Positions 43,420-53,155 are shown, counted from the stretch's first letter. The stretch: 64,000 nucleotides of DNA from Prevotellaceae bacterium UBA2852 (GCA_002350855.1 DEFM01000024.1:1-64000), one strand, 5' to 3'. Notes: a model not told the origin generated them from the letters alone. Translations and numbers: made by a program.

Positions 43420-43779
43420 ACAGATGACTTGATGTTTGTCGGTTAACGGTGAACGGTTAACGATAGTACAGCGGGGTTATAATTTTTAATTTGTAATTTA
43501 TAATTAATAATTATTTCGTAACTTTGCAGCGCAAAACGAAAACGATTATTGTTTAACGATAGTACCGGAGATAGAACTTGAAATTTCCCGGATGAAGTAT
43601 TGGACGCAAAATCTTCGCAAAATTTATCACAAAATCTTATTCAAATAAAGTATTTTCATTTCTGGTTTTGCGAACGATTTTATGACAATTCTTGCTTTGC
43701 AAGCGTGCTCTTTTGAGTGCTTTCTTCAGCGGTATCGCAACGATGATTGTGTCCAAAAATAATAAACTCAAAAACTCAC
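43420..43779 (+). other. Upstream region of argS with repeats and a -7 box
   Basis: This 360-nt gap holds R4-type words (43439-43470 and 43551-43568), an A/T-rich AATTTATAATTAATAATTA tract, an exact -7 box TAACTTTG at 43519-43526, and a diverged copy of repeat R2 (43688-43750) whose stem-loop is CTTGC-TTT-GCAAG instead of CTCAC-TTC-GTGAG. If 43519 is the true promoter, argS has a leader of about 250 nt that includes the R2 stem-loop. No coding frame is convincing. Confidence 0.5.
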
Positions 43780-45597
43780 ATGACTATAGAACAACAAATA
43801 GTGGATGCCGTAGTGGCTGGAGTGAAGGCTCTCTACGGTGCTGACTTGACTGCAGAGCAGGTGCAGCTGCAGAAGACCAAGAAGGAATTTGAAGGACACC
43901 TCACCGTGGTGGTGTTCCCGTTCGTGAAGATGGCTCGCAAGAGCCCCGATGCATGCGCAGAGGAACTGGGAGCCTATCTCAAGGAAAACGCTGCCGGCGT
44001 GGTTGCTGCCTACAACGTGGTGAAGGGTTTTCTAAACCTCGTGGTCAGTCCTGCTGCATGGATTGCCCTGCTCGGTGACATCGCTGCCGACGACAAATTC
44101 GGTTTCACCGCTGCTACGGAGAACAGTCCGCTGGTGATGATTGAATACTCCTCACCCAACACCAACAAACCGCTCCACCTCGGACACGTGCGCAACAACC
44201 TCTTGGGTTCAGCTCTGGCACGCATCGTGGAAGCCAACGGCAACCGTGTGGTTAAGACCAACATCGTCAACGACCGCGGCATTCACATCTGCAAATCCAT
44301 GCTCGCATGGCTGAAGTGGGGCAACGGCATCACTCCAGAGACCGCAGACAAGAAGGGCGACCACCTCATCGGTGACTTCTACGTGGCTTTCGACAAGCAC
44401 TACAAGGCTGAATGCGACGAGCTGACCAAGCAATTTGTCAGCGAAGGCATGGACGAAGAGGCTGCCAAGGAGAAAGCTAAGCAGGAGGCTCCGCTCATCA
44501 AGGAAGCCCACGACATGCTCGTGAAGTGGGAACAGGGCGACGAAGAGGTTCGCCGTCTGTGGCGCATGATGAACGAATGGGTGTACGCTGGTTTCGATGA
44601 GACATACAAGATGATGGGTGTGTCGTTCGACAAGATATACTACGAATCCGACACCTATCTCGAAGGCAAGGAGAAGGTGCTCGAAGGACTGGACAAAGGC
44701 CTCTTCTACCGCCGCGAGGACGGATCGGTATGGGCAAACCTCGAAGCCGAGGGGCTGGACGAAAAACTCCTGCTCCGCAGCGACGGCACCAGCGTCTATA
44801 TGACTCAGGACATAGGTACTGCCAAACTGCGTTACGAGGACTTCCCCATCGACAAGATGATATATGTGGTGGGCAACGAACAGAACTACCACTTCCAGGT
44901 GCTCTCCATTCTGCTCGACAAACTCGGATTCGCATGGGGCAAAGACCTCGTTCACTTCTCCTACGGCATGGTGGAACTGCCTAACGGAAAGATGAAGTCG
45001 CGCGAGGGAACGGTGGTTGACGCCGACGACCTCATGGCACAGATGATTCAGGACGCCTACGACGCTTCGAAGGAGATGACCAAGAAAATCCAGCTCAGCG
45101 AAGAGGAAGCTCGTGAGGTGGCACGCAAGGTGGGACTCGGTGCACTCAAATACTTCATCCTCAAGGTTGACGCACGCAAGAACATGCTCTTCAACCCCGA
45201 AGAGAGTATCGACTTCAACGGCAACACCGGTCCGTTCATCCAATACACATATGCACGCATCCGATCCATCCTCCGCAAAGCTGCAGAGGCAAAAATAGAT
45301 TCTTCACTCTTAACTCTTAACTCTTCACTCTCCGAAAAGGAAATTGAACTGATTCAGAAGTTGAATGGGTTCCGTTCGGCAGTGAAGCAGGCAGGCATAG
45401 ACTACAGTCCTTCGGGCATAGCAAACTACTGCTACGAACTGACTAAGGAATTCAACCAGTTCTACCACGACTACAGCATCCTCGGTGAGGAAGATGAGAA
45501 CAAACGTGCTTTCCGCCTTGTTCTCGCAAAGACCGTCGGCAAAGTCCTCGCCCTCGGCATGGGACTGCTGGGTATTGAAATGCCAGAGAAGATGTAA
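43780..45597 (+). CDS. argS: Arginyl-tRNA synthetase
   Basis: Class I synthetase charging tRNA-Arg in the cytoplasm. The start is the ATG at 43780 (MTIEQQIVDAV); the longer frame from a TTG adds 11 residues from repeat-rich DNA. The 605-aa protein has the N-terminal Add-1 domain, the HIGH motif as HLGH (133-136, in NKPLHLGHVRNN), the KMSKS counterpart in GKMKSREGTVV, and the C-terminal anticodon-binding domain (DALR type, about 515-605). Between the catalytic core and that domain residues about 506-517 read DSSLLTLNSSLS, a translated run of the DNA repeat TTCACTCTTAACTCTTAACT. It is the first of three overlapping genes (argS, RNase H, ABC exporter). Confidence 0.95.
   Translation: MTIEQQIVDAVVAGVKALYGADLTAEQVQLQKTKKEFEGHLTVVVFPFVKMARKSPDACAEELGAYLKENAAGVVAAYNVVKGFLNLVVSPAAWIALLGDIAADDKFGFTAATENSPLVMIEYSSPNTNKPLHLGHVRNNLLGSALARIVEANGNRVVKTNIVNDRGIHICKSMLAWLKWGNGITPETADKKGDHLIGDFYVAFDKHYKAECDELTKQFVSEGMDEEAAKEKAKQEAPLIKEAHDMLVKWEQGDEEVRRLWRMMNEWVYAGFDETYKMMGVSFDKIYYESDTYLEGKEKVLEGLDKGLFYRREDGSVWANLEAEGLDEKLLLRSDGTSVYMTQDIGTAKLRYEDFPIDKMIYVVGNEQNYHFQVLSILLDKLGFAWGKDLVHFSYGMVELPNGKMKSREGTVVDADDLMAQMIQDAYDASKEMTKKIQLSEEEAREVARKVGLGALKYFILKVDARKNMLFNPEESIDFNGNTGPFIQYTYARIRSILRKAAEAKIDSSLLTLNSSLSEKEIELIQKLNGFRSAVKQAGIDYSPSGIANYCYELTKEFNQFYHDYSILGEEDENKRAFRLVLAKTVGKVLALGMGLLGIEMPEKM
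45298..45336 (+). repeat. In-frame TTAACTCTTCACTC repeat inside argS
   Basis: The words TTCACTC, TTAACTC, TTAACTC, TTCACTC follow each other in frame, translated SSLLTLNSSLS, in the linker before the anticodon-binding domain of argS. A related word (TTCTTCACTCTTCATTC) begins the repeat-containing signal peptide of the GH43 gene. Confidence 0.7.
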
Positions 45598-46010
45598 TGG
45601 AAAGGGGAAAGGGTGAGGCTTTAGCGGTCGACGCTGCATGCAGCGGCAATCCGGGACCGATGGAATACCGCGGAGTGCATCTGCCAAGCGGCAAGCAGAT
45701 ATTCCATTTCGGACCTGTGCAGGGAACTAACAACATAGGTGAGTTCCTTGCCATAGTCCATGCACTGGCCCTGCTCAAGCAGAAGAACCTGCCCAATATG
45801 CCCATCTACAGCGACAGCCGCACAGCACAGATATGGGTGCAGAAAAAAAAATGCAAGACTACGCTGGAGCGTACACCGAAAACAGAGAAACTGTTTGAAA
45901 TCATCGCACGTGCTGAACGGTGGCTGCAAACAAACTCCTACTCCAACCCCATTCTTAAATGGGACACAGACAACTGGGGTGAAATTCCCGCAGACTTTGG
46001 ACGAAAATGA
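45597..46010 (+). CDS. Short type I ribonuclease H
   Basis: A 137-aa RNase HI-type protein that would cut RNA in RNA-DNA hybrids. Acidic active-site residues are in place: LAVDAACSGNPGP (first Asp), NNIGEFLAI (Glu), IYSDSRTA (Asp) and DTDNWGEIPADFGR (last Asp region). It is shorter than Escherichia coli RnhA and lacks the basic handle loop, as in the compact Bacteroidota version. Its ATG shares one base with the argS stop (TAATG), and its stop overlaps the start of the ABC exporter (ATGA), so the three are translated in series. It may be the main RNase HI, but other rnh genes outside the window are possible. Confidence 0.85.
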   Translation: MERGKGEALAVDAACSGNPGPMEYRGVHLPSGKQIFHFGPVQGTNNIGEFLAIVHALALLKQKNLPNMPIYSDSRTAQIWVQKKKCKTTLERTPKTEKLFEIIARAERWLQTNSYSNPILKWDTDNWGEIPADFGRK

Positions 46011-47860
46011 GAGAGTTCTTCAAAACCATGGGTAGCTACTTCGCTCCCTACAAAAAATACATGTTTGCAACGTTAGGATTGAATATCCTGACGGCAATCT
46101 TCAATGTATTCACCTTCACACTGCTTCTCCCTATCCTCAATATCCTGTTCAAGATCGACCAGATACACTATGAGTATATCCCTTGGGGAGAAGGCGATTT
46201 GAAGGAAACCGCAACCAACAACCTCTACTATTTCTCACAACAGCTGATAGAGAAATACGGCGAACCCACCACCCTGCTGCTGCTTGGGCTGGGACTTGCA
46301 TTCATGACGCTGCTCAAGACCGCATCCTACTTCGGAGGCAGTGCCACACTAATGCCTATCAAGACAGGTATAGTCCGCGACATACGAAACAAGCTATACC
46401 ACAAGATCATCTCCCTCCCACTCTCCTTCTTCTCCGAAGAACGCAAAGGCGATATCCTTGCACGTGTCTCTACCGATGTCAATGAAGTGGACTCCTCCAT
46501 CACATCATCGCTCGACATGGTAATCAAGAACCCCATATTCATACTTATATATATGGGCACTCTCATCGCCATCAGCTGGCAGCTCACCATCTTCACCCTG
46601 CTCGTCGTGCCACTAATGGCATTCGGAATCGGACGCATTGGCAAGACTCTGAAACGCCGTTCTCTCTTCGCTCAGTCGAAATGGAGCGACGGACTCAGTC
46701 AGATAGAGGAAACCCTCGGAGGTCTGCGCATCATCAAGGCATTTATCGCCGAGAAGAAGATGGAAGACCGTTTCCGCAAGGTAAACAACGAACACCGCCG
46801 TGCTGCCATGAAAGTAGCAATCCGCCAAAGTGCAGCCCATCCCGTGAGCGAGTTCCTCGGCACCTGCATGATCGTCTTTGTGCTGTGGTTTGGCGGCTAC
46901 CTCATCTTCTCCGGCAACTCTCCCATCGACGCCAGCACATTCATATATTACCTCATCATTCTCTACACCATGCTGCAGCCGCTCAAGGACCTCTCCAAGG
47001 CAGGCTACACCATCCAGAAAGGTATGGCTTCAATGGAGCGTATCAACAAAATCCTTCGTGCAGAGAACAACATAAAAGACGCTCCAGACGCACAAGACAT
47101 CGATGCTTTGCATGAAAGTATCGAACTGCGTCACGTATCGTTCTCCTACCCATCTTCTTCGTCAGATCCAGACCACGCAGCAAGAGAGGTATTGCACGAC
47201 ATCAATCTCACTATTCCCAAAGGGCAGACCATCGCACTTGTCGGACAATCAGGCAGCGGAAAGAGTACTCTCGTGGATCTTATCCCCCGCTACCACGATA
47301 TTCAAACAGGAGAAATCCTTATTGACGGAAAGAACGTCAAAGGACTGAAAATCAATTCTCTCCGTGGACTTATAGGCAATGTCAACCAGGAAGCAATCCT
47401 CTTCAACGACACAGTTTTCAACAATATAGCCTTCGGAGTGGAGAACGCCACACAGGAGCAGGTGGAAGCGGCTGCACGCATTGCCAATGCTCACGACTTC
47501 ATCATGGAGATGGAAGAAGGCTATCAGACTAAAGTCGGTGATCGCGGCGGACGCCTGTCGGGCGGCCAGCGTCAACGAATCAGTATAGCACGTGCCATAC
47601 TGAAAAACCCACCAATCCTTATTCTCGACGAAGCAACATCGGCCCTTGACACCGAGAGCGAACGACTGGTTCAGGACGCCCTCGAACGCCTGATGAAGTC
47701 ACGCACCACAATCGCCATTGCCCACCGTCTCTCAACTATCAAGAACGCCAGCCGCATCTACGTACTCCACGAAGGCCGCATTGTGGAGCAAGGTACGCAC
47801 CAGGAACTCATTGCCCTCAACGGCTACTACAAGCGCCTCAACGACATGCAGGCACTATAA
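46007..47860 (+). CDS. ABC exporter, fused membrane and ATPase domains (MsbA-like)
   Basis: A 617-aa half-size ABC exporter of the inner membrane that would work as a homodimer, possibly flipping lipid A or other lipids. Six membrane helices span about residues 15-325, beginning YKKYMFATLGLNILTAIFNV. The ATPase domain has Walker A GQSGSGKST, Q-loop region, signature LSGGQRQR, Walker B ILILDEATSALD and H-loop IAHRLST. Lengths fit MsbA and multidrug half-transporters, which cannot be separated by motif alone. Its start overlaps the RNase H stop by 4 bp, and it ends at a strong bidirectional terminator. Confidence 0.9.
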   Translation: MREFFKTMGSYFAPYKKYMFATLGLNILTAIFNVFTFTLLLPILNILFKIDQIHYEYIPWGEGDLKETATNNLYYFSQQLIEKYGEPTTLLLLGLGLAFMTLLKTASYFGGSATLMPIKTGIVRDIRNKLYHKIISLPLSFFSEERKGDILARVSTDVNEVDSSITSSLDMVIKNPIFILIYMGTLIAISWQLTIFTLLVVPLMAFGIGRIGKTLKRRSLFAQSKWSDGLSQIEETLGGLRIIKAFIAEKKMEDRFRKVNNEHRRAAMKVAIRQSAAHPVSEFLGTCMIVFVLWFGGYLIFSGNSPIDASTFIYYLIILYTMLQPLKDLSKAGYTIQKGMASMERINKILRAENNIKDAPDAQDIDALHESIELRHVSFSYPSSSSDPDHAAREVLHDINLTIPKGQTIALVGQSGSGKSTLVDLIPRYHDIQTGEILIDGKNVKGLKINSLRGLIGNVNQEAILFNDTVFNNIAFGVENATQEQVEAAARIANAHDFIMEMEEGYQTKVGDRGGRLSGGQRQRISIARAILKNPPILILDEATSALDTESERLVQDALERLMKSRTTIAIAHRLSTIKNASRIYVLHEGRIVEQGTHQELIALNGYYKRLNDMQAL

Positions 47861-47869
47861 TTCCATTAC

Positions 47870-47906
47870 AAAAAAGTTGTTACAAGATTTTTGTAACAAC
47901 TTTTTT
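47870..47906. terminator. Bidirectional terminator
   Basis: GTTGTTACAA, loop GATTT, TTGTAACAAC is a perfect 10-bp stem flanked by an A-run on the left and TTTTTT on the right. It serves the ABC exporter gene on the plus strand and the convergent zinc-ribbon gene (ending 47928) on the minus strand. Confidence 0.9.
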
Positions 47907-47927
47907 ATAACAATAATTATGTAATGA

Positions 47928-49043
47928 TTACTTCGCTTCCAGAGATGGTCTATTAGTAAATCTCTGTGCAGCAGCACGACGGAGGGCTTTGGCTTCATCC
48001 AAACCACGGCGCAGGCGTCTGTGGGCCATGAATATGCGCCAAGCACAATAAGCCCAAAGGACAAGGAAGACAATCCAGGTGATATAGCTGCCCAAGAGAC
48101 TTGCACCGAACAATTTCTGCAGCATCCATGTGAAAAGCGGAGCTGCAACCACCGCACCTATTCCTAACAGCCATTCCAACTGATAACTGCGACGCAGAGT
48201 GCGAATGGCGGTCTTATCCTCAGGAATAGTCTGAATGTGGTTACCCTCCGAAGTACCATCCATCAGGAAATAGTATTTACGCGACTGGTAATAATAATAT
48301 GTGAACCAAATCGGCACCATTACCAGTTCCGGTTCCTGAACGTAAGAGAAATTAAACGTGGTTTTCACACCCTTTACCTTCTCTCCCTTCAGTTCACTCT
48401 TAACCCTCGCATTGACAATACTCTTCAACTGGTCATAGCCGCGTTTCTTCCACACATGAGCGTCATTCACCGTACTTGCAAAGATATATGTATTGTCGGC
48501 AAAGGAGGTATTGGGACTCATAGCGGAATCTGAAACAACTGGATCGGGCAGACTCTCAACAAAACTTACCATCTCCACAGGAATGTCATTACCCTCGTGG
48601 GCACACAGCATAATGACGAACTTGCCCTGGGCTGCATTCTCGTCAGGCTGATATTCCTTGCGCTTCTTGCCGTCAACACCAATCACCTCTCGCTGCACCT
48701 TATAGGAATACTGAGCGGAATAGGATCCCTCGAAACGATGCATAGGCACATAGGCACGATACATCTTGCCCATACTTACTGTGCTGAACACATCAATAGG
48801 CGTATAGTCGGTCTCAATGAGAGCGTCTATCACATAACGCGAGAAGGCACTCTGTCCCACAGTAAAGTTAAGCACTCTTGACGGAGCATCGAGACCAACT
48901 TGCTTTGTTTGCGGACTATGTGCGGTCTGGTGGCAAATCGGACAAACCACATCGTCTTTCTCCAATGATTCACCTACATAACCTACACCCAAGCTTTGCT
49001 TAATAAGTGTTGTCCCGCAATTAGGACATTTCATTGTTTCCAT
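47928..49043 (-). CDS. Zinc-ribbon membrane protein of unknown function
   Basis: A 371-aa protein. The N-terminus carries two CxxC pairs, MKCPNCGTTL and VCPICHQTA, forming a zinc ribbon. A long soluble region (about 60-285) follows, and two membrane helices lie at about 295-315 and 322-342 (GIGAVVAAPLFTW and TWIVFLVLWAYCAWRIF) with a basic C-terminal tail. This is the layout of many uncharacterised bacterial zinc-ribbon membrane proteins. It starts 7 nt after the MATE gene, so the two probably share a transcript. I do not recognise a specific family or role. Confidence 0.7.
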   Translation of the reverse strand: METMKCPNCGTTLIKQSLGVGYVGESLEKDDVVCPICHQTAHSPQTKQVGLDAPSRVLNFTVGQSAFSRYVIDALIETDYTPIDVFSTVSMGKMYRAYVPMHRFEGSYSAQYSYKVQREVIGVDGKKRKEYQPDENAAQGKFVIMLCAHEGNDIPVEMVSFVESLPDPVVSDSAMSPNTSFADNTYIFASTVNDAHVWKKRGYDQLKSIVNARVKSELKGEKVKGVKTTFNFSYVQEPELVMVPIWFTYYYYQSRKYYFLMDGTSEGNHIQTIPEDKTAIRTLRRSYQLEWLLGIGAVVAAPLFTWMLQKLFGASLLGSYITWIVFLVLWAYCAWRIFMAHRRLRRGLDEAKALRRAAAQRFTNRPSLEAK

Positions 49044-49050
49044 AACTATA

Positions 49051-50394
49051 CTATGTTTTGAGTTTTCGAATATCCTTAAACACTGTGTACATTATCGGGA
49101 TGGCAAGCAGTAACGAAAGCACGTCGCTCACAGCCTGGCACATCTGAACTCCCAATAATCCATAGAATCGAGGCAGCACCAGAATCAGCGGTATGAAGAA
49201 CAATCCTCGACGGGCTGCGGCAATCAGGTTTGCACGGAGCGGCATATTGATAGTCTGCATCAGCATGTTGCTATGCATGATGAAGGCACAGATAGGCAAA
49301 GAGCACAGTTGGATACGCAGTGCGAGAGTGCCGATTTCTATCACATCGGCATCATCGCGGAACCAAGCAATGATTTCTTCGGAGAAGATAAAACCCACGA
49401 CGGTGCAGAACACCAGGAAGAGTGTGCTGATACGAACGGTTATCCAAAATGCACGGGTAACCCGGTCGAAGAGTTTCGCACCGAAACTGAATCCGCAAAG
49501 CGGCTGGAATCCTTGTCCTAATCCAATTATCACTGAATTGATTACAAATGAAATACGTCCTACGATACTCATTGCCGCAATAGCTGCGTCGCCATAAGAA
49601 GCCGCAGCCACATTGAGCAATATCGTAGCAATACTTCCGAGTCCCTGACGAGAAAGCGAAGGAGTGCCACCGGAAACAATGTTTGTGAGAAGCAACTTAT
49701 TCGGACGGAAACAACGCCAGCTGATACCAATTTTTGTGAGACGCATGCTCAGTATCAGCAGTATTGCGGAACTAATTGCCCAGCCTAATACCGTTGCCCA
49801 GGCAGCACCAGCTATTCCCCAGTCGAACACAAATATGAAAAGTGGGTCTAATGCAACATTGACAATTGTTCCGGCAACTATGCCGTACATGGCGAAAGCC
49901 GCGTTTCCCTGAAAGCGAAGCTGATTGTTAAGCACCAGCGAACCAATCTGCAAAGGAGAGCCAATCAGGATGATACTCAAATAGGTCTCTGTATAAGGCT
50001 GGATAGTGGGCGTGCTGCCGAGAAGTTCTGACAAAAACGCCACGAACGGCAGACATACAGCTGCTATAACCACACCTGCAACCAAAGAAAGCAGGAAACC
50101 TGTAGTAGCCATAATCTGTGCGCCCCGGTTGTCCTTGGCACCAAGATGACGGGAAATGAAGTTTCCGCTACCGTGTCCGAAGAAGAAACCCACAGCCTGC
50201 AGAATAGCCAACACCGCAAAGACTATACCCACTGCAGCAGTAGCCTGGGTGTTAATCTGGCTTACAAAGAACGTGTCGGCAATGCTGTACAGGCTCGATG
50301 TGAGCATTGTGATAATCGTAGGAACAGACAAGGTGCCGATTACTCGTGCAATCGGTGCTGTAGTCAGAAATTCATAATTATCTCTATGACGCAT
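49051..50394 (-). CDS. MATE family efflux transporter
   Basis: A 447-aa inner-membrane cation-coupled exporter of drugs or metabolites. The start at 50394 (MRHRDNYEFLTTAPIARVI) is chosen because it begins the usual MATE N-terminus; the longer frame adds 37 hydrophobic but unrelated residues. About twelve membrane helices are visible, with the first at IGTLSVPTIITMLTSSLY, the typical YSIADTFFVSQI in helix 1-2 and GFQPLCGFSFGAK in the second half. It is co-oriented with the zinc-ribbon gene (7-nt gap) and diverges from the TrpB2 gene. Substrate unknown. Confidence 0.88.
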   Translation of the reverse strand: MRHRDNYEFLTTAPIARVIGTLSVPTIITMLTSSLYSIADTFFVSQINTQATAAVGIVFAVLAILQAVGFFFGHGSGNFISRHLGAKDNRGAQIMATTGFLLSLVAGVVIAAVCLPFVAFLSELLGSTPTIQPYTETYLSIILIGSPLQIGSLVLNNQLRFQGNAAFAMYGIVAGTIVNVALDPLFIFVFDWGIAGAAWATVLGWAISSAILLILSMRLTKIGISWRCFRPNKLLLTNIVSGGTPSLSRQGLGSIATILLNVAAASYGDAAIAAMSIVGRISFVINSVIIGLGQGFQPLCGFSFGAKLFDRVTRAFWITVRISTLFLVFCTVVGFIFSEEIIAWFRDDADVIEIGTLALRIQLCSLPICAFIMHSNMLMQTINMPLRANLIAAARRGLFFIPLILVLPRFYGLLGVQMCQAVSDVLSLLLAIPIMYTVFKDIRKLKT

Positions 50395-50430
50395 GGACGT
50401 TCTGCTGATTAATAACTGATATTTATGTGG

Positions 50431-50539
50431 CAAAATTACTAAAAGTTTCAAAAACACAACATCTTTTAAGCAATAATCTGTCAAAATCGAAAAATAATAA
50501 CACATAAAGCGGAGTTAAGAAAAAAAATGTTTACATTTG
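50431..50539. promoter_or_regulatory. Divergent -7 boxes, MATE and TrpB2 genes
   Basis: TAATTTTG on the minus strand (50431-50438, about 37 nt before the MATE start) and TACATTTG on the plus strand (50532-50539, 74 nt before the TrpB2 start) both match TAnnTTTG. Neither has a clear -33 TTTG. Confidence 0.4.
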
Positions 50540-50612
50540 CACACATAACTCAACCAATGCTAAACAAATTGATATACACTTAATCATAACACAACCAAAC
50601 ACTACAATCCCT

Positions 50613-51980
50613 ATGAGTAACCAAACAAAACGCTTTTTCCTTACAGAACAGGAAATTCCAACACAGTGGTACAACATCCAGGCAGACATGGTCAACAAAC
50701 CATTGCCTCCTATCCATCCGGCAACAAAACAGCCTCTGAAGCCAGAAGACCTCTTCCCTATTTTCGCTGAAGAGCTGGCACGTCAGGAACTTGATCAGGA
50801 ACATGCTTGGATTCCTATTCCTGAAGAAGTGCGCGATATGTACAAATACTATCGTTCCACACCTCTCGTCCGTGCTTACGGACTGGAAAAGGCGCTCGGC
50901 ACACCAGCACATATATATTTTAAAAATGAAAGCGTAAGCCCTGTAGGCAGCCACAAACTCAACTCAGCACTTCCACAGGCATACTACTGCAAGAAGCAGG
51001 GTGTGACAAATGTTACTACCGAAACTGGTGCCGGCCAGTGGGGAGCTGCACTGTCCTACGCCGCTAAGGTATTCGGACTGGAAGCTGCAGTTTATCAGGT
51101 AAAGATCTCATACGAACAGAAACCATACCGCCGCTCCATAATGCAGACATTCGGTGCACAGGTTACACCTTCACCATCTATGTCAACTCGTGCAGGTAAG
51201 GACATCCTTACCCGTGAACCAAACAATCAAGGTTCTCTCGGTACAGCCATCAGTGAAGCTATCGAACTGGCTATGTCTACACCAAACTGCAAATACACTC
51301 TCGGTTCAGTGCTTAGCCACGTTTCCCTGCACCAGACCATCATCGGTCTTGAGGCAGAAAAGCAGATGGCTATGGCAGGAGAATATCCTGACATGGTGAT
51401 TGCCTGCTTCGGAGGTGGTAGCAACTTCGGTGGAATCGCCTTCCCATTCATGCGTCACAACATCCTTGAAGGAAAGAAAACACAGTTCATTGCTGCCGAA
51501 CCAGCATCTTGTCCAAAGTTGACACGTGGCGTATTCCAGTACGACTTCGGTGACGAAGCAGGTTACACACCACTTCTACCGATGTTTACACTCGGTCACA
51601 ACTTCATGCCTGCAAACATCCACGCAGGTGGACTCCGCTACCACGGCGCAGGCGTTATTGTCAGCCAGCTTCTCAAGGACGGTCTTATGTCAGCTGTTGA
51701 CATCCAGCAACTCGAATCATTCGAGGCAGGTACACTCTTCGCACGTGCAGAAGGTATCATCCCTGCACCGGAATCATGCCACGCTATCGCTGCCACTATC
51801 CGCGAAGCAAACAAATGCAAGGAAACAGGCGAAGAAAAGGTTATCCTCTTCAACCTCTCCGGTCACGGTCTCATCGACATGACAGCATACGACCAGTACT
51901 TTGCAGGTGGTTTGCAGAACTACGAAGTAACCGACGCTGAAGTTCAGAAGAACCTATCCCAACTGGAAAAAATCATTTAA
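50613..51980 (+). CDS. TrpB2-type tryptophan synthase beta-like enzyme
   Basis: A 455-aa pyridoxal-phosphate enzyme of the TrpB2 group, which joins serine (or phosphoserine) and indole to make tryptophan independently of a tightly bound TrpA. The PLP lysine is K115 in PVGSHKLNSA, the substrate-side loop is TETGAGQWG, and the phosphate-binding loop is CFGGGSNFGG. The N-terminal extension of about 75 residues (PLPPIHPATKQPLKPEDL) and overall length are typical of TrpB2. No trp operon genes are nearby, which fits indole salvage. It ends before a hairpin at 51995-52021 and is followed by kduI. Confidence 0.9.
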   Translation: MSNQTKRFFLTEQEIPTQWYNIQADMVNKPLPPIHPATKQPLKPEDLFPIFAEELARQELDQEHAWIPIPEEVRDMYKYYRSTPLVRAYGLEKALGTPAHIYFKNESVSPVGSHKLNSALPQAYYCKKQGVTNVTTETGAGQWGAALSYAAKVFGLEAAVYQVKISYEQKPYRRSIMQTFGAQVTPSPSMSTRAGKDILTREPNNQGSLGTAISEAIELAMSTPNCKYTLGSVLSHVSLHQTIIGLEAEKQMAMAGEYPDMVIACFGGGSNFGGIAFPFMRHNILEGKKTQFIAAEPASCPKLTRGVFQYDFGDEAGYTPLLPMFTLGHNFMPANIHAGGLRYHGAGVIVSQLLKDGLMSAVDIQQLESFEAGTLFARAEGIIPAPESCHAIAATIREANKCKETGEEKVILFNLSGHGLIDMTAYDQYFAGGLQNYEVTDAEVQKNLSQLEKII

Positions 51981-51994
51981 TAACATACAGCCCT

Positions 51995-52021
51995 CCGTCT
52001 CTCCCGACACAGGAGAGACGG
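51995..52021 (+). terminator. Perfect 10-bp hairpin between TrpB2 and kduI
   Basis: CCGTCTCTCC, loop CGACACA, GGAGAGACGG. The T-run (CTTTTT) comes about 8 nt later, so this may be a leaky terminator or a processing element between the two genes. Confidence 0.6.
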
Positions 52022-52049
52022 CAGGCGTCTTTTTAAACAAACAACACAT

Positions 52050-52892
52050 ATGAAAACTAACTATGAAATCCGCTATGCGGCACATCCTGAAGATGCGAAG
52101 AACTACGACACCAAGCGTTTGCGTCGTGATTTCCTCATAGAGAAAGTATTCTCTGCCGATGAAGTTAACCTCGTTTATTCCATGTACGACCGCATGATTG
52201 TTGGTGGTGCAATGCCTGTGAAGGAAGAACTTAAGCTTGAAGCTATTGACCCGTTGAAGGCACCATACTTCACCACACGTCGTGAAGTCGGAATATTCAA
52301 CGTAGGCGGCAAAGGCACTGTTCGCATTGGCAACGATGTTTACGAACTCGGCTACAAGGAGGCCCTCTACATCGGACGCGGCGAACGCGACGTCTTCTTC
52401 AGCAGTGCCGACAGCGAGAAACCAGCCAAGTTCTACATCAACTCAACAACAGCCCACAAGGAATACCCAACAAAGAAAGTCACCAAGGCAGATGCCGACA
52501 TTCTAGCATTAGGTTCACTCGAAGGCAGCAACGACCGTATCATCAACCGAATGATTGTACAGAAAGTGCTTGACTCCTGTCAGTTGCAGATGGGTATGAC
52601 CGAACTCAAGCCAGGAAGTGTTTGGAACACCATGCCAGCACACGTGCACAGCCGTCGTATGGAAGCATACTTCTATTTTGAAGTTCCAGAAGACCAGGCC
52701 GTTTGCCACTTCATGGGCGAAATCGACGAGACTCGTCACATCTGGATGAAAGGCGACCAGGCTGTTCTGTCTCCCGAATGGTCAATCCACTCTGCTGCAG
52801 CAACCAGCAACTACACCTTCATCTGGGGTATGGGCGGTGAGAACCAAGACTACGGAGATCAGGACTTCTACAAAATCACTGATTTGAAATAA
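52050..52892 (+). CDS. kduI: 5-keto-4-deoxyuronate isomerase
   Basis: Cytoplasmic zinc isomerase converting 5-keto-4-deoxyuronate to 2,5-diketo-3-deoxygluconate in the breakdown of pectin or host glycosaminoglycans. The 280-aa protein begins [20 protein letters not shown] and has the cupin metal site [13 protein letters not shown] (H198, H200, E205) with the fourth ligand in WSIHSAA (H247), and the conserved end [13 protein letters not shown]. Its usual partner kduD and pectinase genes are absent here; the neighbour upstream is TrpB2. It ends at a strong terminator. Confidence 0.95.
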   Translation: MKTNYEIRYAAHPEDAKNYDTKRLRRDFLIEKVFSADEVNLVYSMYDRMIVGGAMPVKEELKLEAIDPLKAPYFTTRREVGIFNVGGKGTVRIGNDVYELGYKEALYIGRGERDVFFSSADSEKPAKFYINSTTAHKEYPTKKVTKADADILALGSLEGSNDRIINRMIVQKVLDSCQLQMGMTELKPGSVWNTMPAHVHSRRMEAYFYFEVPEDQAVCHFMGEIDETRHIWMKGDQAVLSPEWSIHSAAATSNYTFIWGMGGENQDYGDQDFYKITDLK

Positions 52893-52952
52893 AATCAAAA
52901 TTCCTAAGATTAACAAAAATCGATAGACCTCTTCGCGGTTTATATTCGACCA

Positions 52953-53010
52953 CGGGGTTTACTCATTGCTATTCCTTCCGAGGATTAGCATGAGTAAATC
53001 CCGTTTTTTT
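52953..53010 (+). terminator. Terminator after kduI
   Basis: CGGGGTTTACTCATTGCTA and TAGCATGAGTAAATCCCG form a long stem with one or two mismatches, followed by TTTTTTT. Confidence 0.88.
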
Positions 53011-53155
53011 GTACCCATATAACAACTTTACAGTTTGCATTGTCAAAAAGTAATAATTTGTTACCATTTTCCACTTAAAAAATTTCATTTTTATACAAAA
53101 TTCAACCAATTTGACACCAAATGAGCCTCAAAAACAGATTTTAGTTACAAAATAT

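Noticed and set aside
43747..43779. Upstream TTG start for argS
   Set aside because: It adds 11 residues from repeat-rich DNA that do not fit the family; MTIEQQIVDA at 43780 is the usual start.
44209..45243. 344-codon frame opposite argS
   Set aside because: Shadow frame; argS shows HLGH and KMSKS-type motifs and full family length on the sense strand.
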